This document shows positions 10,131-20,585 of a stretch of 64,000 bases of DNA, one piece after another. The position numbers were made by a program, and so were the translations under genes. Source of the DNA: Agapetus fuscipes (lineage: Eukaryota; Arthropoda; Insecta; Trichoptera; Glossosomatidae); assembly GCA_951799405.1 (NCBI GenBank), contig OX637334.1, forward strand, positions 13,826,001 through 13,890,000. The letters are read 5' to 3'. Numbering within the stretch: position 1 is the stretch's first letter; each line of letters starts with the position of its first letter. The notes below the pieces were generated by a model. It was not told the DNA's origin. It did no database searches and saw nothing but the letters and a program-made list of their open reading frames with translations.

Positions 10131-10461
10131 GAGAAATTACAAAAAGGGAACTAAAAAAATAAGAAGAGTCGTCAGCAGGAATCGTCTTAAAACACTTTGA
10201 ACTAAATAGTCCAATTATATGATGAAGTTAACTTCTTTCCAAGTTGGCCACGTTGCATTTTACAAAAAGAAAAGTCAAAGCAAGAAATAAGAAAAGTCTT
10301 GTTGATCTTAACGAAGTGAAATGATACTTTTTGCTCTTGCATCTCTCTTACTTGCTCAGTGCTTCCTTGATTAGAGTGAGATGTCGCGCTGTGTCTCTCT
10401 AGGGCTAATAAGATCCTTGTGTAATGTTATGCTTCCAGTGTGCATTCTCTATGCTGTATAG

Positions 10462-10963
10462 CAGGGGGCTCCAAGCTTTGCAAGCCGTGGGTTATATTGA
10501 TTACTCGTGAAAGGCCTGAGGTCCAAATTTGGACAAACGCACTTAATCTCAAAAAGAGCGGGAAATAAATAGAAATATTAGGATTATTTATATGTAGTTG
10601 AAATGAGCGCTGTTTTTGGGTAAAGCACACTTCAGGAGCCCTCTGCAAGCTTGGTCATTGCTATAGGTCTGCCTGGAATTAAACTCACAAATTTCCGTTT
10701 ACAAGTCTGTAGCGTGATCCAATAGATTACAGACCGGTCGAATTGAAATCGTTGACGGGGATGAGGAACGCAATCAATCTCAAAAAGAGACAATCGAATA
10801 CCAATAAGTGCTCAAGCTTCATATTATAAGTACTAAAAACAGGGTTATTCTGTGTTTTTATGAAACTTATCGCAATGATACTAATAACTGTAGCTGTCGC
10901 GGGCCGGATCGATGACATTTGCGGGCCGGATTCGGTTCACAGGCCGTAATTTGGAGACGCCTG
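10462..10963. mobile_element. hAT-type nonautonomous element (MITE-like)
   Basis: Terminal inverted repeats CAGGGGGCTCCAAGC at 10462 and its imperfect complement GGAGACGCCTG ending at 10963. Subterminal GCGGGCCGGAT blocks near 10898 and 10921 are typical of hAT termini. Flanking 8-mers CTGTATAG and CTCTATTT match at 5 of 8 positions, consistent with an old target duplication. A SINE B copy is inserted inside. Confidence 0.6.
10598..10742 (-). mobile_element. SINE B, internally deleted, inside hAT element
   Basis: Antisense copy from GAGCGCTGTTTTTGG to ACCGGTCG with the centre missing. TTGAAAT flanks it on both sides (left 10591-10597, right just after 10742), a likely 7-bp target duplication. 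Confidence 0.7.
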
Positions 10964-11511
10964 CTCTATTTCTATGTGTACTCTATTCCATCCATATGGG
11001 ATTTTTTTTCTCTATTTAATTTTATACTCTTTACTATTTTTATTTTATTTCTGCATTTTCTCGTTATTTAAAAACAATCTGTATTTTTGTAGGTACATAC
11101 CTTCCTACTCTCATTCATTCCCTTGTTAAATGTGTTCTTTTCTATTTTAGGTCTTTCATTTCCCATAGCCCATGGGTCTTAACTTTCTTTACACTTTTGT
11201 ATTATATTTGTTGTATTATCGGTATTCTATTTTATTTTCAACAATCTTCGGCATTTGCTTCAAAACGATTGTTTTCTTTGAGCTGTATTCTTTATATTCT
11301 TGCGGTTCTAAACTACAAAAAACTGTTTCAGTTTCTATTATTAACAAGAATCCTTGAGAAACATCGCATTTAACTTTTTTTTTTAATTTAAGTGTAAGTC
11401 AATTTTTTTGTAAACAGCTTGTATCTGTCTTTAACGAAATATAGTTTTATTTACATCGCTTTCCTCCGATATAATTTTTAATCAAGTTCGTCTAAGTTCA
11501 TTTAAGAATCG
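10964..11511. other. no gene recognised
   Basis: T-rich sequence. The ORF at 11172-11357 is low-complexity hydrophobic translation of T-rich DNA and is not supported as a gene. Confidence 0.5.
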
Positions 11512-11831
11512 TCCGTTCGATAGCTCAGTTGGTAGAGTGCTTGCATTCCATGCCGTGAGCTCGGGTTCGAATCCCAACGAGGGTTTCAGAAATGATTTCC
11601 CGTTTCGGTGTTTATTTCAAACCCCAATATAAAATACCGGCAAGGTTTACTCAGTCTTCACAAGAAATAAGTACCAGCCCTCTCAGGAGCTGGGAAACCC
11701 CACTTTAACTGAAGTTATAAGCGTAAGGCCGGCCCCCTTACCTGAAAAAATAAATATGTTCAACTCGCCACATGCGACCCCTTCGGGAGGAAGAAGTTAC
11801 ACTGTTGGTTAATTGCGTTTAGGGAATGCAA

Positions 11832-11890
11832 TCTCGCGAGATTTTAGACCTAGCCGAGATCTCGCGAGACCGTAAAACCAGTCTCGCGAG
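11832..11890. promoter_or_regulatory. left subterminal TCTCGCGAG motif cluster
   Basis: Palindromic TCTCGCGAG(A) at 11832, 11860 and 11882. By analogy with hAT subterminal repeats these are likely transposase-binding sites (inference). Confidence 0.6.
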
Positions 11891-12016
11891 ATTACGAGAT
11901 TTCCGAGATCTCGCCCGATTGGGTATTTTTACTAAAAACATTCGCTATTACTATTAATTCCGTTTATTGATTTTCAATATATAAGATATATATAACAAAA
12001 AACATTTAACAAAGAT

Positions 12017-12254
12017 CAGCCTTCTGCAGTGTTAAGAACAAAAAACTCAAAATAAAACAAAAATAACACTTCCAAATATAACAAAAATCATCCTTCTGCA
12101 GTATTATGAACAAAAAACTTAAAATAAAAATATAAAAAACTTCGAAATATAACACTAAATCAGCCTTCTGCAGTATTATGAACAAAAAACTCAAACCACA
12201 ACAAAAAAACACTTCGAAATAATTCGAAATGTAACACTTATTCAGCTTTCTGCA
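12017..12254 (-). repeat. about 72-bp tandem repeat inside hAT element
   Basis: Units begin at 12017, 12089, 12161 and 12243 (CAGCCTTCTGCAG and variants), spaced 72, 72 and 82 bp. The last unit coincides with the transposase stop codon region, so the array appears to have grown from the end of the coding sequence. The hydrophobic ORF at 12006-12212 is only this repeat translated. Confidence 0.85.
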
Positions 12255-12688
12255 GCATTTGTATTTTTTAAGGATATGTAAGTATTATTAAACAGTGTTA
12301 TTAAAAGGATAAGTTTTTTTTTAAAGTGGCTTTTTAAAAAACACAGCATATCAAGGGTTTCATCTGATAGACGACTCCTGATTTTACAGGCCAAGTACCC
12401 CGCGACCGAAAATGCTCTTTCTGCCTCTACACTAGTCGGAACCACAGTCGACAAACAGTTGTGTACAAACTGAAGGAGTTCACCTTTAACCCCTCCAGCT
12501 TCATACAAATTCATCTCTTTTTTAATGAGTATCTCCAATGAATTTGCAGAATTTGTTGAACGATTGGGCTTTTTCAATGCTGTCAACAGTGTCAACGATT
12601 CTTGTAGCCACGAGTAGTGCCTACAGCATGCGCAGAGCAGTTCACGCGCAACCGCGCTACGATACACACACCGATTTTGCTGCGCCAC
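12242..12688 (-). pseudogene. hAT transposase, C-terminal dimerisation region
   Basis: A 148-codon remnant of a hAT-family transposase. It carries the hallmark C-terminal dimerisation block: PTSVEAERAFSVAG at about residues 87-100, followed by KIRSRLSDETLDMLCFLK at about 106-123. The BED zinc finger, the catalytic core and the first two acidic catalytic residues are absent because most of the element is deleted. The first roughly 30 residues lie in subterminal DNA and may not be genuine protein. Intact hAT transposases are usually 500-700 residues. This protein cannot transpose the element; an autonomous relative would be needed. The stop codon region continues into a tandem array. Confidence 0.85.
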
Positions 12689-12700
12689 TCAATCTCGCAA

Positions 12701-12785
12701 TCTCGCGAGATCTCGTACAAAAATTGAACGAGACTCAGTCTCGCAAAATATGGAGGAGATCTCGCGAGATCCCGATCTCGCGAGA
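12701..12785. promoter_or_regulatory. right subterminal TCTCGCGAG motif cluster
   Basis: TCTCGCGAGA at 12701, 12760 and 12776, mirroring the left cluster. Confidence 0.6.
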
Positions 12786-12849
12786 ACGAGATTGCATTCC
12801 CTAGTTGCGTTATATACAAAAAGTTGTTTGTTGTTGATAATCAAGGAGT

Positions 12850-13078
12850 TCCTTGACTAATAGGCTGTTATCATGCTGACGTCGATGCTGTAAAAACTTT
12901 GTTCATTTTCACCAATGCCACCCCGGTTTCAGGGAAGGGCGACAGGAGTTACAAGTTTATATTCATCTGAGGCTTATTTTTTTGTAAGTGCACATGCAGC
13001 AAACTTTCACGTGTCTGCATTGAGCATAAGTGTTAAATACCAATCTATCTTTGCAACTTAGATTATAGATATTAGATT
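12850..13078 (+). repeat. RTU copy, older type, first of tandem pair
   Basis: TTCCTTGACTAATAGGCTGT to TTTGCAACTTAGATTATAGA. It has a short deletion across the central palindrome and is followed head-to-tail by another RTU. Confidence 0.85.
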
Positions 13079-13320
13079 CCTTGACATATAGGTTGGTATG
13101 AGGCTGACCACCCATACTTTAAATGCTCTGCCAATGTCAACCCTGTGTCAGGAAAGTTTGGCAAAAGTTGTAGGGTTTATGTTCATTTGTGGTTTGGATT
13201 TTATTTGTAAGAACACATTCAGCATTTGTGAGCGCGAGGTACACGTGTTTGTTTGTGGGCATGCATTTGATATGAGCTTTAAATGTTAATATATCTTTGC
13301 ACCTTAGATTACAGATTTAG
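13079..13320 (+). repeat. RTU copy, second of tandem pair
   Basis: CCTTGACATATAGGTTGGTA to CACCTTAGATTACAGAT. It differs clearly from its tandem neighbour, so the pair is more likely an insertion at the tail than a duplication. Confidence 0.85.
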
Positions 13321-13729
13321 AAAAGTAGGTCCTGTATTCTGAGAATAAGGTATTAGACGTCTGTCTTGTGACTAATTGGCATTTTTCGTACTTTCAGGTC
13401 ATGCAAAACCTTTTCGTTCCATTAATTATACCAAGAAAATATGACAATTTAATGGGAAGAAAAAACAATTTGAAAGAAATTCTATAATACTTCCGTTTGG
13501 TTCATTTAATTATTTTACTGACATCTTTATTCTCTACGCCGCGCCGGCGCCGTTCACTGTACAAATAAGGTTGCCACCCGTTTGTTAAGGAATATAAAAC
13601 CCGATTGTATAAATCCATAGAGCATTTAATAACTACTTTTCAATTTATTTTCATCACATCTTTCTTAAATCTTTATTTTGAAATGAAAGAAACAAATATA
13701 CTTTTACAATAAAGATTCATAGTATTTAA
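13321..13729. other. no gene recognised
   Basis: Nothing identified. Confidence 0.45.
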
Positions 13730-13925
13730 TGCGTATCTTTGAATATATGAGCTCGCGTTTCCAAATGATGTATGTAACTAAACATAAAAGAAAACACCCG
13801 TATTTTAAATGAACATAATCGCTGTAACTTTTGCCGCGTCTTCCTGAAACGGTGTAACATTGGCGAACATGAAACAATTCTTACAGTATCGGTGTTCTGT
13901 CATGACGACTTATAAAGTCAAGGAG
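13730..13925 (-). repeat. RTU copy, strongly diverged
   Basis: AGCTCGCGTTT, AAATGAACATAATCGCTGTA, TTCCTGAAAC.GTGTAACATTGG and TATAAAGTCAAGGAG follow the order of an antisense RTU with gaps. Confidence 0.55.
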
Positions 13926-14469
13926 TTTCTTTTTCAAATACATAATTGTTTGAAACAAAGAAGAAAAGAAACAAATTTGTAACAATAGTTTTAAACCATA
14001 ACCTTTAAATTGAAAAGCCTTAACCGCCAACACTGCGGATTGACCGGCAATTATTTTTGGTCTTTGCATATTTGATTACATAGTCACCGGAAAATTTATG
14101 AGGTTGAGTAAACCTTTAATAGTTTCGGGATTTATTGGTAATCAAATTTTTCATCCTTGTTGAGCAACCTGTATTCTTTAAGTACTTGTCACCCCGTAAA
14201 CCTCGTAGGCGGTTCAGCTGCAGCATTTGTATGGAGAAGCCCTGAGCGGTTGGGAGCATATTCCCGCCAGTAAAGACAACTCAGCCGTGGCAGGGGCTTT
14301 CTACCGCCCGCCCGATATTCTACAGAATAACTGCTCAATGGGCACTGAAGACTCACCTTTAATTGTGCGGATTCATTCAATTACAGGGGTGATTGGGCTG
14401 AAGAATAATATCTGTTATCCGTAAAAGGTAAATTTAATTTTAAAATTGAAATAAAGAAGGATATTAAGG
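13926..14469. other. no gene recognised
   Basis: Contains ORF 14227-14424 (65 codons, no known motif) in somewhat less AT-rich sequence. TTTGTATGGAGAAGCCC here is echoed inverted near 28165. Confidence 0.35.
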
Positions 14470-14665
14470 GCCGCCATTTTTTTATTTCATCCACATTAAC
14501 AATCTTTTTTATGCAACCTCTTCTTTTATCATGACTCTGGATATCATATTCAATCGTTATTTTAAGGATTTATTCTCTACCACGACTTCCATCCATTCTT
14601 GCAACGTATACACTTTTCGTCAGTCTTTCAATACATTCCCTTCATGTGTACACAGTTAATAAACT
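14470..14665 (-). pseudogene. RTE LINE ORF, C-terminal remnant, degraded
   Basis: Antisense DNA aligns by eye with the C-terminal coding region of the RTE LINE at 18700-18950: CTCTTCTTTTAT.ATGACTCT, CTCTACCACGAC.TCCATC and TTCGTCAGTCTTTC occur in the same order. No long frame survives, so indels and stops have accumulated. Upstream domains are absent. The stretch is not joined to an RTU tail by recognisable 3' UTR; the RTU at 14757 follows on the wrong side and belongs to a separate insertion. Confidence 0.6.
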
Positions 14666-14756
14666 TCTTTTCACCATGTCATCATAACAAAATGGAATCT
14701 TCTCTGATACACAAACTAGGAGTTAATGTGAGTTGAAATAATGGATCAATCTGATA

Positions 14757-15021
14757 CATCTAATCTAATCTAATCTAATCTAAGCTGCAAGGATATATAT
14801 CATTTAAAATTTATATTAAATGCATTCCCACAAGCAGCCATGTATAATTTCGCGCTAACACATGCCGCATGTGGACCTACATTATAAAAACCCAATCTCA
14901 AATGAACATAAGCCCTGCAACTCTTGCCGTCCTTCCCTGAAACAGGGGTGACATTGGCAAAGTGAACCATTTTTTACAGCATGGGTGGTCAGCCGCATAT
15001 CAACCTATAAGTCAAGGAACT
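14757..15021 (-). repeat. RTU copy, young type, complete stand-alone
   Basis: Begins with TCTAATC repeats (tail) and ends at the unit head TATAAGTCAAGGAAC, with no LINE sequence beyond. Closely matches the copy at 60507-60762. Confidence 0.9.
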
Positions 15022-15479
15022 ACATACATGATTTTCAATTTAATCTTTCAGATGCACTTTCTACCCTTTGCTCCCCACTTTGGCTTACATGGAATACTCG
15101 CTCTTGGTTAAAATATCAGAAGGTAATGTTTTGAATTCATATTTCTGACATCAAAAGCAGTGCTATTCTCTACTCCTGTATAGAAATACAACGCGCATAG
15201 ATGTAACATCTCTGATCTCCTTTGTTAGAGACTTAACGGTTTCGTGATCTCACACATTCCACTTTTGTATTCAAGTATAAAACTTGACGTTTAAACTAAA
15301 CAATAGTGTTTACCAAAAACTATATCCAATCTTAAACACTCACTACGAGTGTTACCATAGTTTATTTACATTTTTTGATAAAAATCTATAGTATTCTTGA
15401 GGTACAGTTTACACTAGACTTGACGTAGCGTTCGTGGGAATACTGCAATGTGCTACGACAAGTCGTAGATCAAGGATTC
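15022..15479. other. no gene recognised
   Basis: Nothing identified. Confidence 0.45.
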
Positions 15480-15740
15480 ATTTCTAAATCTAGATCTAAA
15501 TCTAAGATTTAAAGATATCTATGATTTGAGATTCATATTAAATGCATTCCCACAAGCAGACCCGTATAATTTTGCGCTTACACATGCCGCATGTGGACCT
15601 ACAATATAAAAAACCCAATCTCAAAAAACCCAATCTCAAATATAAGCCCTGCAACTCTTGCCGACCTTCCCTGAAGCAGGGGTGACATTGGCAAAGTGAA
15701 CCATTTTTTACAGTACGGGGGGTCAGCCGCATACCAACCT
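15480..15740 (-). repeat. RTU copy with small internal duplication
   Basis: Antisense. An AACCCAATCTCAAA block near 15612-15640 is present twice. Its tail shows CTAAATCTAGAT-type repeats instead of TAATC. Confidence 0.85.
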
Positions 15741-15825
15741 AATATAAATAATGATAAAATATTTTAAGTTTTATATATTATTTTATATATATATTTTTAA
15801 GTTTTAAATATTTAAAATTTTTAAT

Positions 15826-16070
15826 TCCTTGACTTATAGGTTGGTATGAGGCTGACCACCCATACTGTAAAAATGTCACTTTGCCAGTGTCACCCCTGTT
15901 TCAGGGAAGGTCGGCAAAAGTTGTGGGGCTTATGTTCATTTGAGGTTTGAATTTTACTAGTAAGTACACTATCAGCATTTGTAAGCGCGAACTACACGTG
16001 TTTGTTTGTGGGCATACATCTGAGAGCTTTGAATGAATATATCCTTGCAACTTAGATTATAGATTATAGA
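15826..16070 (+). repeat. RTU copy, sense, facing the previous copy
   Basis: TTCCTTGACTTATAGGTTGG to ACTTAGATTATAGATTATAG. With 15480-15740 it forms a head-to-head inverted pair separated by about 85 bp of AT-rich DNA. Confidence 0.9.
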
Positions 16071-17269
16071 TAAAATATTTTAAGACCTACAATCCAAAAA
16101 ATCCTAGAAGACGGTCAAATGCTGATGTTGTAGTAAATAAAATAATTGCCTTACGTCAAGCGAATGGACCATCAGTGCCTGGAAAATGTAGTCATAATAT
16201 CAAAACCAGATGGAAGCAGAGCAGTGGGAAGACCAGATAAAAATGGCTGGACGATAAGAGTATGGAACTAAGTAAGCTTAAAGTTAAGCAGTACGTAGTG
16301 GATCAAAGGGGCCAAGACCCAGCCCGGGTTTCGTGCCAGTGATATTGATGACGATATCTGGTGAACCTTTTTTCGTTAGTTAAATGTTTTCGTTTGGATT
16401 GATTAATGGTTGCAGAGATAAACTGAAAATGGTCCACTCTCCATGCACATGCATATTGAGGAAAGTTTAAAAATCGTGAAACTTAAGTACGGACCTGTCA
16501 AATTTACCTATATACGAGGGCGTAACGCTTTCCTTAACCACTTTGGAAATCGGCGTTGATTTACTTTAAATTATGTAGTTGCTGCTGATGTTGATTTTCT
16601 CAAACTTAAGTTCTTCAGCTACGATGCCCCTCTCTATCATTACTTGTAAGATAAGATGTTCTTCGAATCAAGTGCACATCGAATTGGCACAGTGACAGGC
16701 GACATCTATGGCTCCCTGATTTCCCCTGTAGAAATCATCCATGGAACAATTTTCCGTACAGGAGGGGCAACAGCTTAGGTGGCCCAAAGTTCGCCTTTTT
16801 CATTCTCCATTACGTGTTCAAGGTACAACAGCTTAATGGTAGCAGAAGTTGTGAGCTGGTGCTCAGGCATCGATGGTAAGCCGATCATGCCATGAGATCC
16901 GAATCATTTTCTGGGATACACTATGACTATACACTATACAGCCATCTTAAACGTTTCTATCCTGATTTGCAATGCGTTAGTTAGCGTCCATCCCTTCATT
17001 CGTGATCACGTTAGGAATAGACTGAAGTCCTCCTTATCATTTTTGATATCAAAGATGCAGTTGGTTTAGATGTGAACGCTACATGCTCTTACATATCTGG
17101 CACGTGGAATCCTTTCTTTGATGATATTCGTATGAGAACTTATAGGGAACAAGCATGCTATCTTGGGTGGGGACAAAGGAAGATTTATAGAATACATCTA
17201 GAAACTTTTATGCATGAAAATAAAAAAGCTTATATTTGTTCGTAAATAAAAAAGAATGAAAAATGCTGA
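16071..17269. other. mostly unannotated
   Basis: Apart from a possible LINE remnant at 16190-16345, no gene or repeat family is recognised. Confidence 0.4.
16190..16345 (+). pseudogene. possible LINE C-terminal remnant
   Basis: Translation near 16210 reads GSRAVGRPDK, followed in a shifted frame by a WLDD-like segment, resembling the basic GRP..RW.DD stretch near the C-terminus of many RTE-like LINE proteins. Frames are broken and no upstream domain is visible. Weak evidence only. Confidence 0.3.
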
Positions 17270-17472
17270 TACCTTACATCCAATTTCATCCACAAATACT
17301 ATTTCGCGCTTTCACATGCTGCATGTGTACTAACAAAATAAGACCCTAGTCTTAAAAACATATCAACACCCTGAAGCTTTGCTGGCTTTTCATAAAATAA
17401 GAGTGGCATTGGCAAAATTTAACCAATTTCCACTTAAACAGTAGTATGGATACTGGATAGTCAGCCTCATAA
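17270..17472 (-). repeat. RTU copy, diverged
   Basis: Antisense, with the intact central palindrome CACATGCTGCATGTG at 17313-17327 and GTCAGCCTCAT at the head end. Confidence 0.75.
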
Positions 17473-17689
17473 AACAACGTACAATTAAGGGAGGCATCGA
17501 AAGTGAAAAAAAATCACCGATCTTCGATAGAAGTGGCACTAGAATAAGATGGGAAATCGAAGTGATCGCAAAAAATGCTTCCTACAGTTTAGTTGCAAAA
17601 TTTTCAGCGTTAGCTTTTAGTGACAGACAAGCGTGGCGCCCAAAAGTACAATACATACATGTGACAGAAAAACATTTATCCGACCCGTA

Positions 17690-17803
17690 TCCGCGATGGT
17701 TAATGTTGAAGTTCCGGGAGTAAGGGGACCACGGAGGGAAGCAGCACAAGACAGAGAGTCCTGGAGGATTGTGGTGCGGGAGGCCCTGAGCCTTCAAACC
17801 TTC
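17690..17803 (+). pseudogene. possible LINE C-terminal remnant
   Basis: A plus-strand frame reads VRGPRREAAQDRESWRIVV then REALSLQTF and a TGA. The pattern REAAQDR..WR..V.EAL resembles the C-terminal end of RTE-like LINE proteins (A.DR..WR). No RT motif is present and the upstream frame is broken. The overlapping minus-strand ORF 17582-17863 is judged a shadow. Confidence 0.4.
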
Positions 17804-18335
17804 TGAGCCAGAGAAAGTAATCATCCGATCTGATATTGTAAGCAGATAAAATATAACAGACAAGTGTACAAAATTCGTATATTAGGCTACAGTAAAAGTG
17901 TGCAAAGCTACAGTTGCAGCTATCCATTGAATTATAATATTGATGAAGAAGAAACTAGCTTACAGCATTGATACATATTATACGGCTCAACTGTCAATCT
18001 GACCTGTCAACCACAGAACTGTCAAACACCACACAATATTTACTAATCTTGTGAAATCCTATCTTTATTTGCTTTCTCCATTTAGTGTTTCGACATCCAA
18101 TAATTACACATGCCATAATGTTTTAAACTAGTGCCTTTATTGTTCAAAAACACATAATTTTACCGACCAAAACACATTTAAACATTTAAAACGCGTGCGT
18201 ACAGCGTTCGCACAGACATGAGTTTTAATTCTGCCAGCTTTCTGGGAAAATTTCGTAGTTTTTTTGTTTGCAACGAGAAGACACTGTGAAGATTTTTGTT
18301 TTCTTTTAACTAAGAAGTAAGTTGAAACGAAGATA
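17804..18335. other. no gene recognised
   Basis: Nothing identified. Confidence 0.45.
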
Positions 18336-18596
18336 GTCTAATCTAATCTAATCTAAGTTGCAAAGATATGTTACATTGGAGATTCACATTACATGCATTC
18401 TCACAACCAGACACGTACAAGTTCGCGCTTGCACATGCCTCATGTGAACCTACAACATAAAAACCAAATCTCAAATGGACATACACCCTGCAACTCTTGC
18501 CGTCCTTCCCTGAGACAGGGGTGACATTGGCAAAGTGAAACCATTTTTACAGCATGGGTGGTCAGCCGCATACCAACCTATAAGTCAAGGAACACA
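18336..18596 (-). repeat. RTU forming the 3' end of the RTE LINE
   Basis: Complete RTU contiguous with the LINE 3' UTR. Subtype marker: GCACATGCCTCATGTGAACC on the plus strand, shared with 6840-7078, 35127-35400 and 51546-51750. Confidence 0.9.
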
Positions 18597-18693
18597 CACA
18601 CACGACAAATTACATTTTATACATCACTAAATAATAATATCCAAATACAAAATATCCATTTACAAATAAAAACAAATTCCAATTTAATAAACC

Positions 18694-20526
18694 CTAGCCG
18701 CCAACATTACAGATCAACCGCCATTTCTTTCTGTCCTTACATACTTCTTTCATTTCCTCCAGAGTCATAATCTTCTTCATACAGGCTCTTCTTTTATTAT
18801 GACTCTGGATACTCCATTCATTCGCAATTTCGGATATTTGGTCCATCCATACCTTTCTCGGTCTTCCTCTACCACGACATCCATCTATTCTACCAACATA
18901 TACTTTCTTCGTCAGTCTTTCCTCATTCATTCTCTCCATATGCCCAAAACATCTTCACAAACTTCTTTTAATCTTCACTTTCACACTTTCTCTTGCACCA
19001 CATTCTTCTCTTACAAAATCATTCCTCACTCTGTCACTCCGTTTTTTCCCAATCATACTTCTTAGAAAGTCAATTTCAACAGTATGGACTTTACTAATTT
19101 CACTTTCATTCACCGTCCAGGCTTCGCTACCATACATCAAGGTGGGTAAAAGTATGCCACTGTGTACCGCCAATCGAGCATTTTTAGATATGTTTTGATT
19201 TTTGGCGATACAAGCTGTGGCACCCAGTACACACCTGCCCTTCATTACTCTTCTTTCAAGTTCACCTGTCATTCTTCCATCTTTTTCAAACTTACTTCCC
19301 AAGTATACAAACTCATTTACCACATCAACATTCATTCCGTTTATTCTAAATTCAAAGTTCGTATTTTCTTCATTTCTTTCAAAAATCAAAACTTTCGTCT
19401 TACTTGCATTCAATTTCAAATAATTACCTAGCAGAGCTTCGTTCAGTCTAGAGAGCATCGTTTGCAATTCTACTGCTGAGTCCGATACAAGAACAGCATC
19501 ATCCGCGTACAGTAGAACACTCACTTTGCTCTCTCCTATCATTAATCCACAATCATCAAGTCTAGCATCTCGAACACACTTATCCATGACTATGTTAAAT
19601 AGCCATGGGCTCATCACACATCCTTGCCTTACACCCTTAAAAACTTCAAACCATTCACTATACTCATCATCAATACGAACACATGCCATACTATTTTCAT
19701 AGTTAGCAAGTACCGCATTCAAGAGAGCCCCATTCACTCCATATGCTTTCAAAACATCCCACAACATACCTCTGTCTACTGAGTCAAAAGATTTTTCCAG
19801 ATCCACAAAGGCCGTAAACAGCTTTCCCCTCACCGACAGTTGTTTTTCAACAAGTTGTCGTAGAGTAAAAATCTGATCAATACAGCCTCTACCGGCCATA
19901 AAACCGGACTGTATATCGGAAATCTTTTCACTAGTAGTCAGAATCACATTCTTAATAATAACCTTACAGAAGACTTTCCCTGGTATACTGAGTAGACTGA
20001 TTGGTCTGAAGTTCTGACAGTCTTTTTTGTCCCCTTTACCTTTGTAAATAGGAACAATGACTGCTTTCCTCCAGTCCATCGGTACCACTCCTGCATTTAC
20101 ACAAAGTTTACATAGTTCATACATCCATTCTACAACACATTCACCACCTGCTTTCAACATTTCACCATTTATTCCATCAAACCCAGCAGACTTTCCATTC
20201 TTCAAACATTCAATAGATACTTTTATTTCTTCTTTCAAAATCCTAAATTCATTCTCTTGTGTCATTTTTCTAAACAAAATTCTTTCGCCCCGACCAAAAA
20301 TCCCTTCAAAATATTCTTTCCATCTCTTACATACTTCATCATTCTCCCATACCATCTCACCAACAGCACTTTTGATTCCTGGGGTGGTCAATGCAGAATC
20401 TTTATTCCTATTGGCACCGACCCATCTCCGGAATTCCTTCCTACTGTCGGTGAAACTTCTGTTCATTTTTTCATCAATCTTTCTCTGTTCATTCGCTTTG
20501 CTTTCATAAACTGCGTTCTTCGCCAT
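18694..20526 (-). pseudogene. RTE reverse transcriptase region
   Basis: Second half of the LINE polyprotein, which copies element RNA into DNA at a nicked target. In the 523-codon open part: VPIYKGKGD at residues 158-166, NFRPISLLS at 172-180, motif A AFVDLEKSFD at 239-248 (catalytic D242), GVRQGC at 298-303, motif C YADD at 340-343 (catalytic D342, D343), FVYLGS at 406-411, and a C-terminal LPTLMYGSEAWT. A TGA stop follows at 18955; five codons later the same frame continues with MERMNEERLTKK to the true end at 18694 (RLICNVGG). One nonsense change therefore truncates the last 87 codons. All RT catalytic residues are intact. The apparent start (M at 20526) is artificial: the frame belongs to one long ORF shared with the upstream endonuclease, from which it is separated by a frameshift and a stop. 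Confidence 0.9.
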
Positions 20527-20585
20527 TCGCTTGGCTTATATTCATCTTCTAGCTTTCTATCATTCCTGTCGTTCAGCCACTTTTT

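Larger units (their letters stand above)
11820..12803. mobile_element. hAT DNA transposon, internally deleted, 984 bp
   Basis: Terminal inverted repeats TAGGGAATGCAATCTCG and its complement, flanked by 8-bp target duplications ATTGCGTT (11812-11819) and GTTGCGTT (12804-12811). Six TCTCGCGAG motifs lie near the ends: three within 80 bp on the left and three within 110 bp on the right. The interior keeps only the C-terminal end of a transposase on the minus strand, so the copy is nonautonomous. Confidence 0.9.
11512..12835 (+). mobile_element. SINE A, full-length with tRNA head, split by hAT
   Basis: The head (ATAGCTCAGTTGGTAGAGTG as A box, GGTTCGAATCC as B box) is followed by the complete body. 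The tail TTAATTGCGTT is interrupted at 11819 by a hAT element and resumes at 12804 with GTTGCGTTATATACAAA. This is the best reference copy for the family here; Pol III internal promoter boxes are intact by eye. Confidence 0.85.

Noticed and set aside
12006..12212. Hydrophobic 68-codon minus-strand ORF
   Set aside because: It is a translation of the 72-bp tandem array inside the hAT element.
14227..14424. 65-codon plus-strand ORF in less AT-rich DNA
   Set aside because: No motif, no splice or regulatory context that can be judged by eye, and an opposing ORF covers the same interval.
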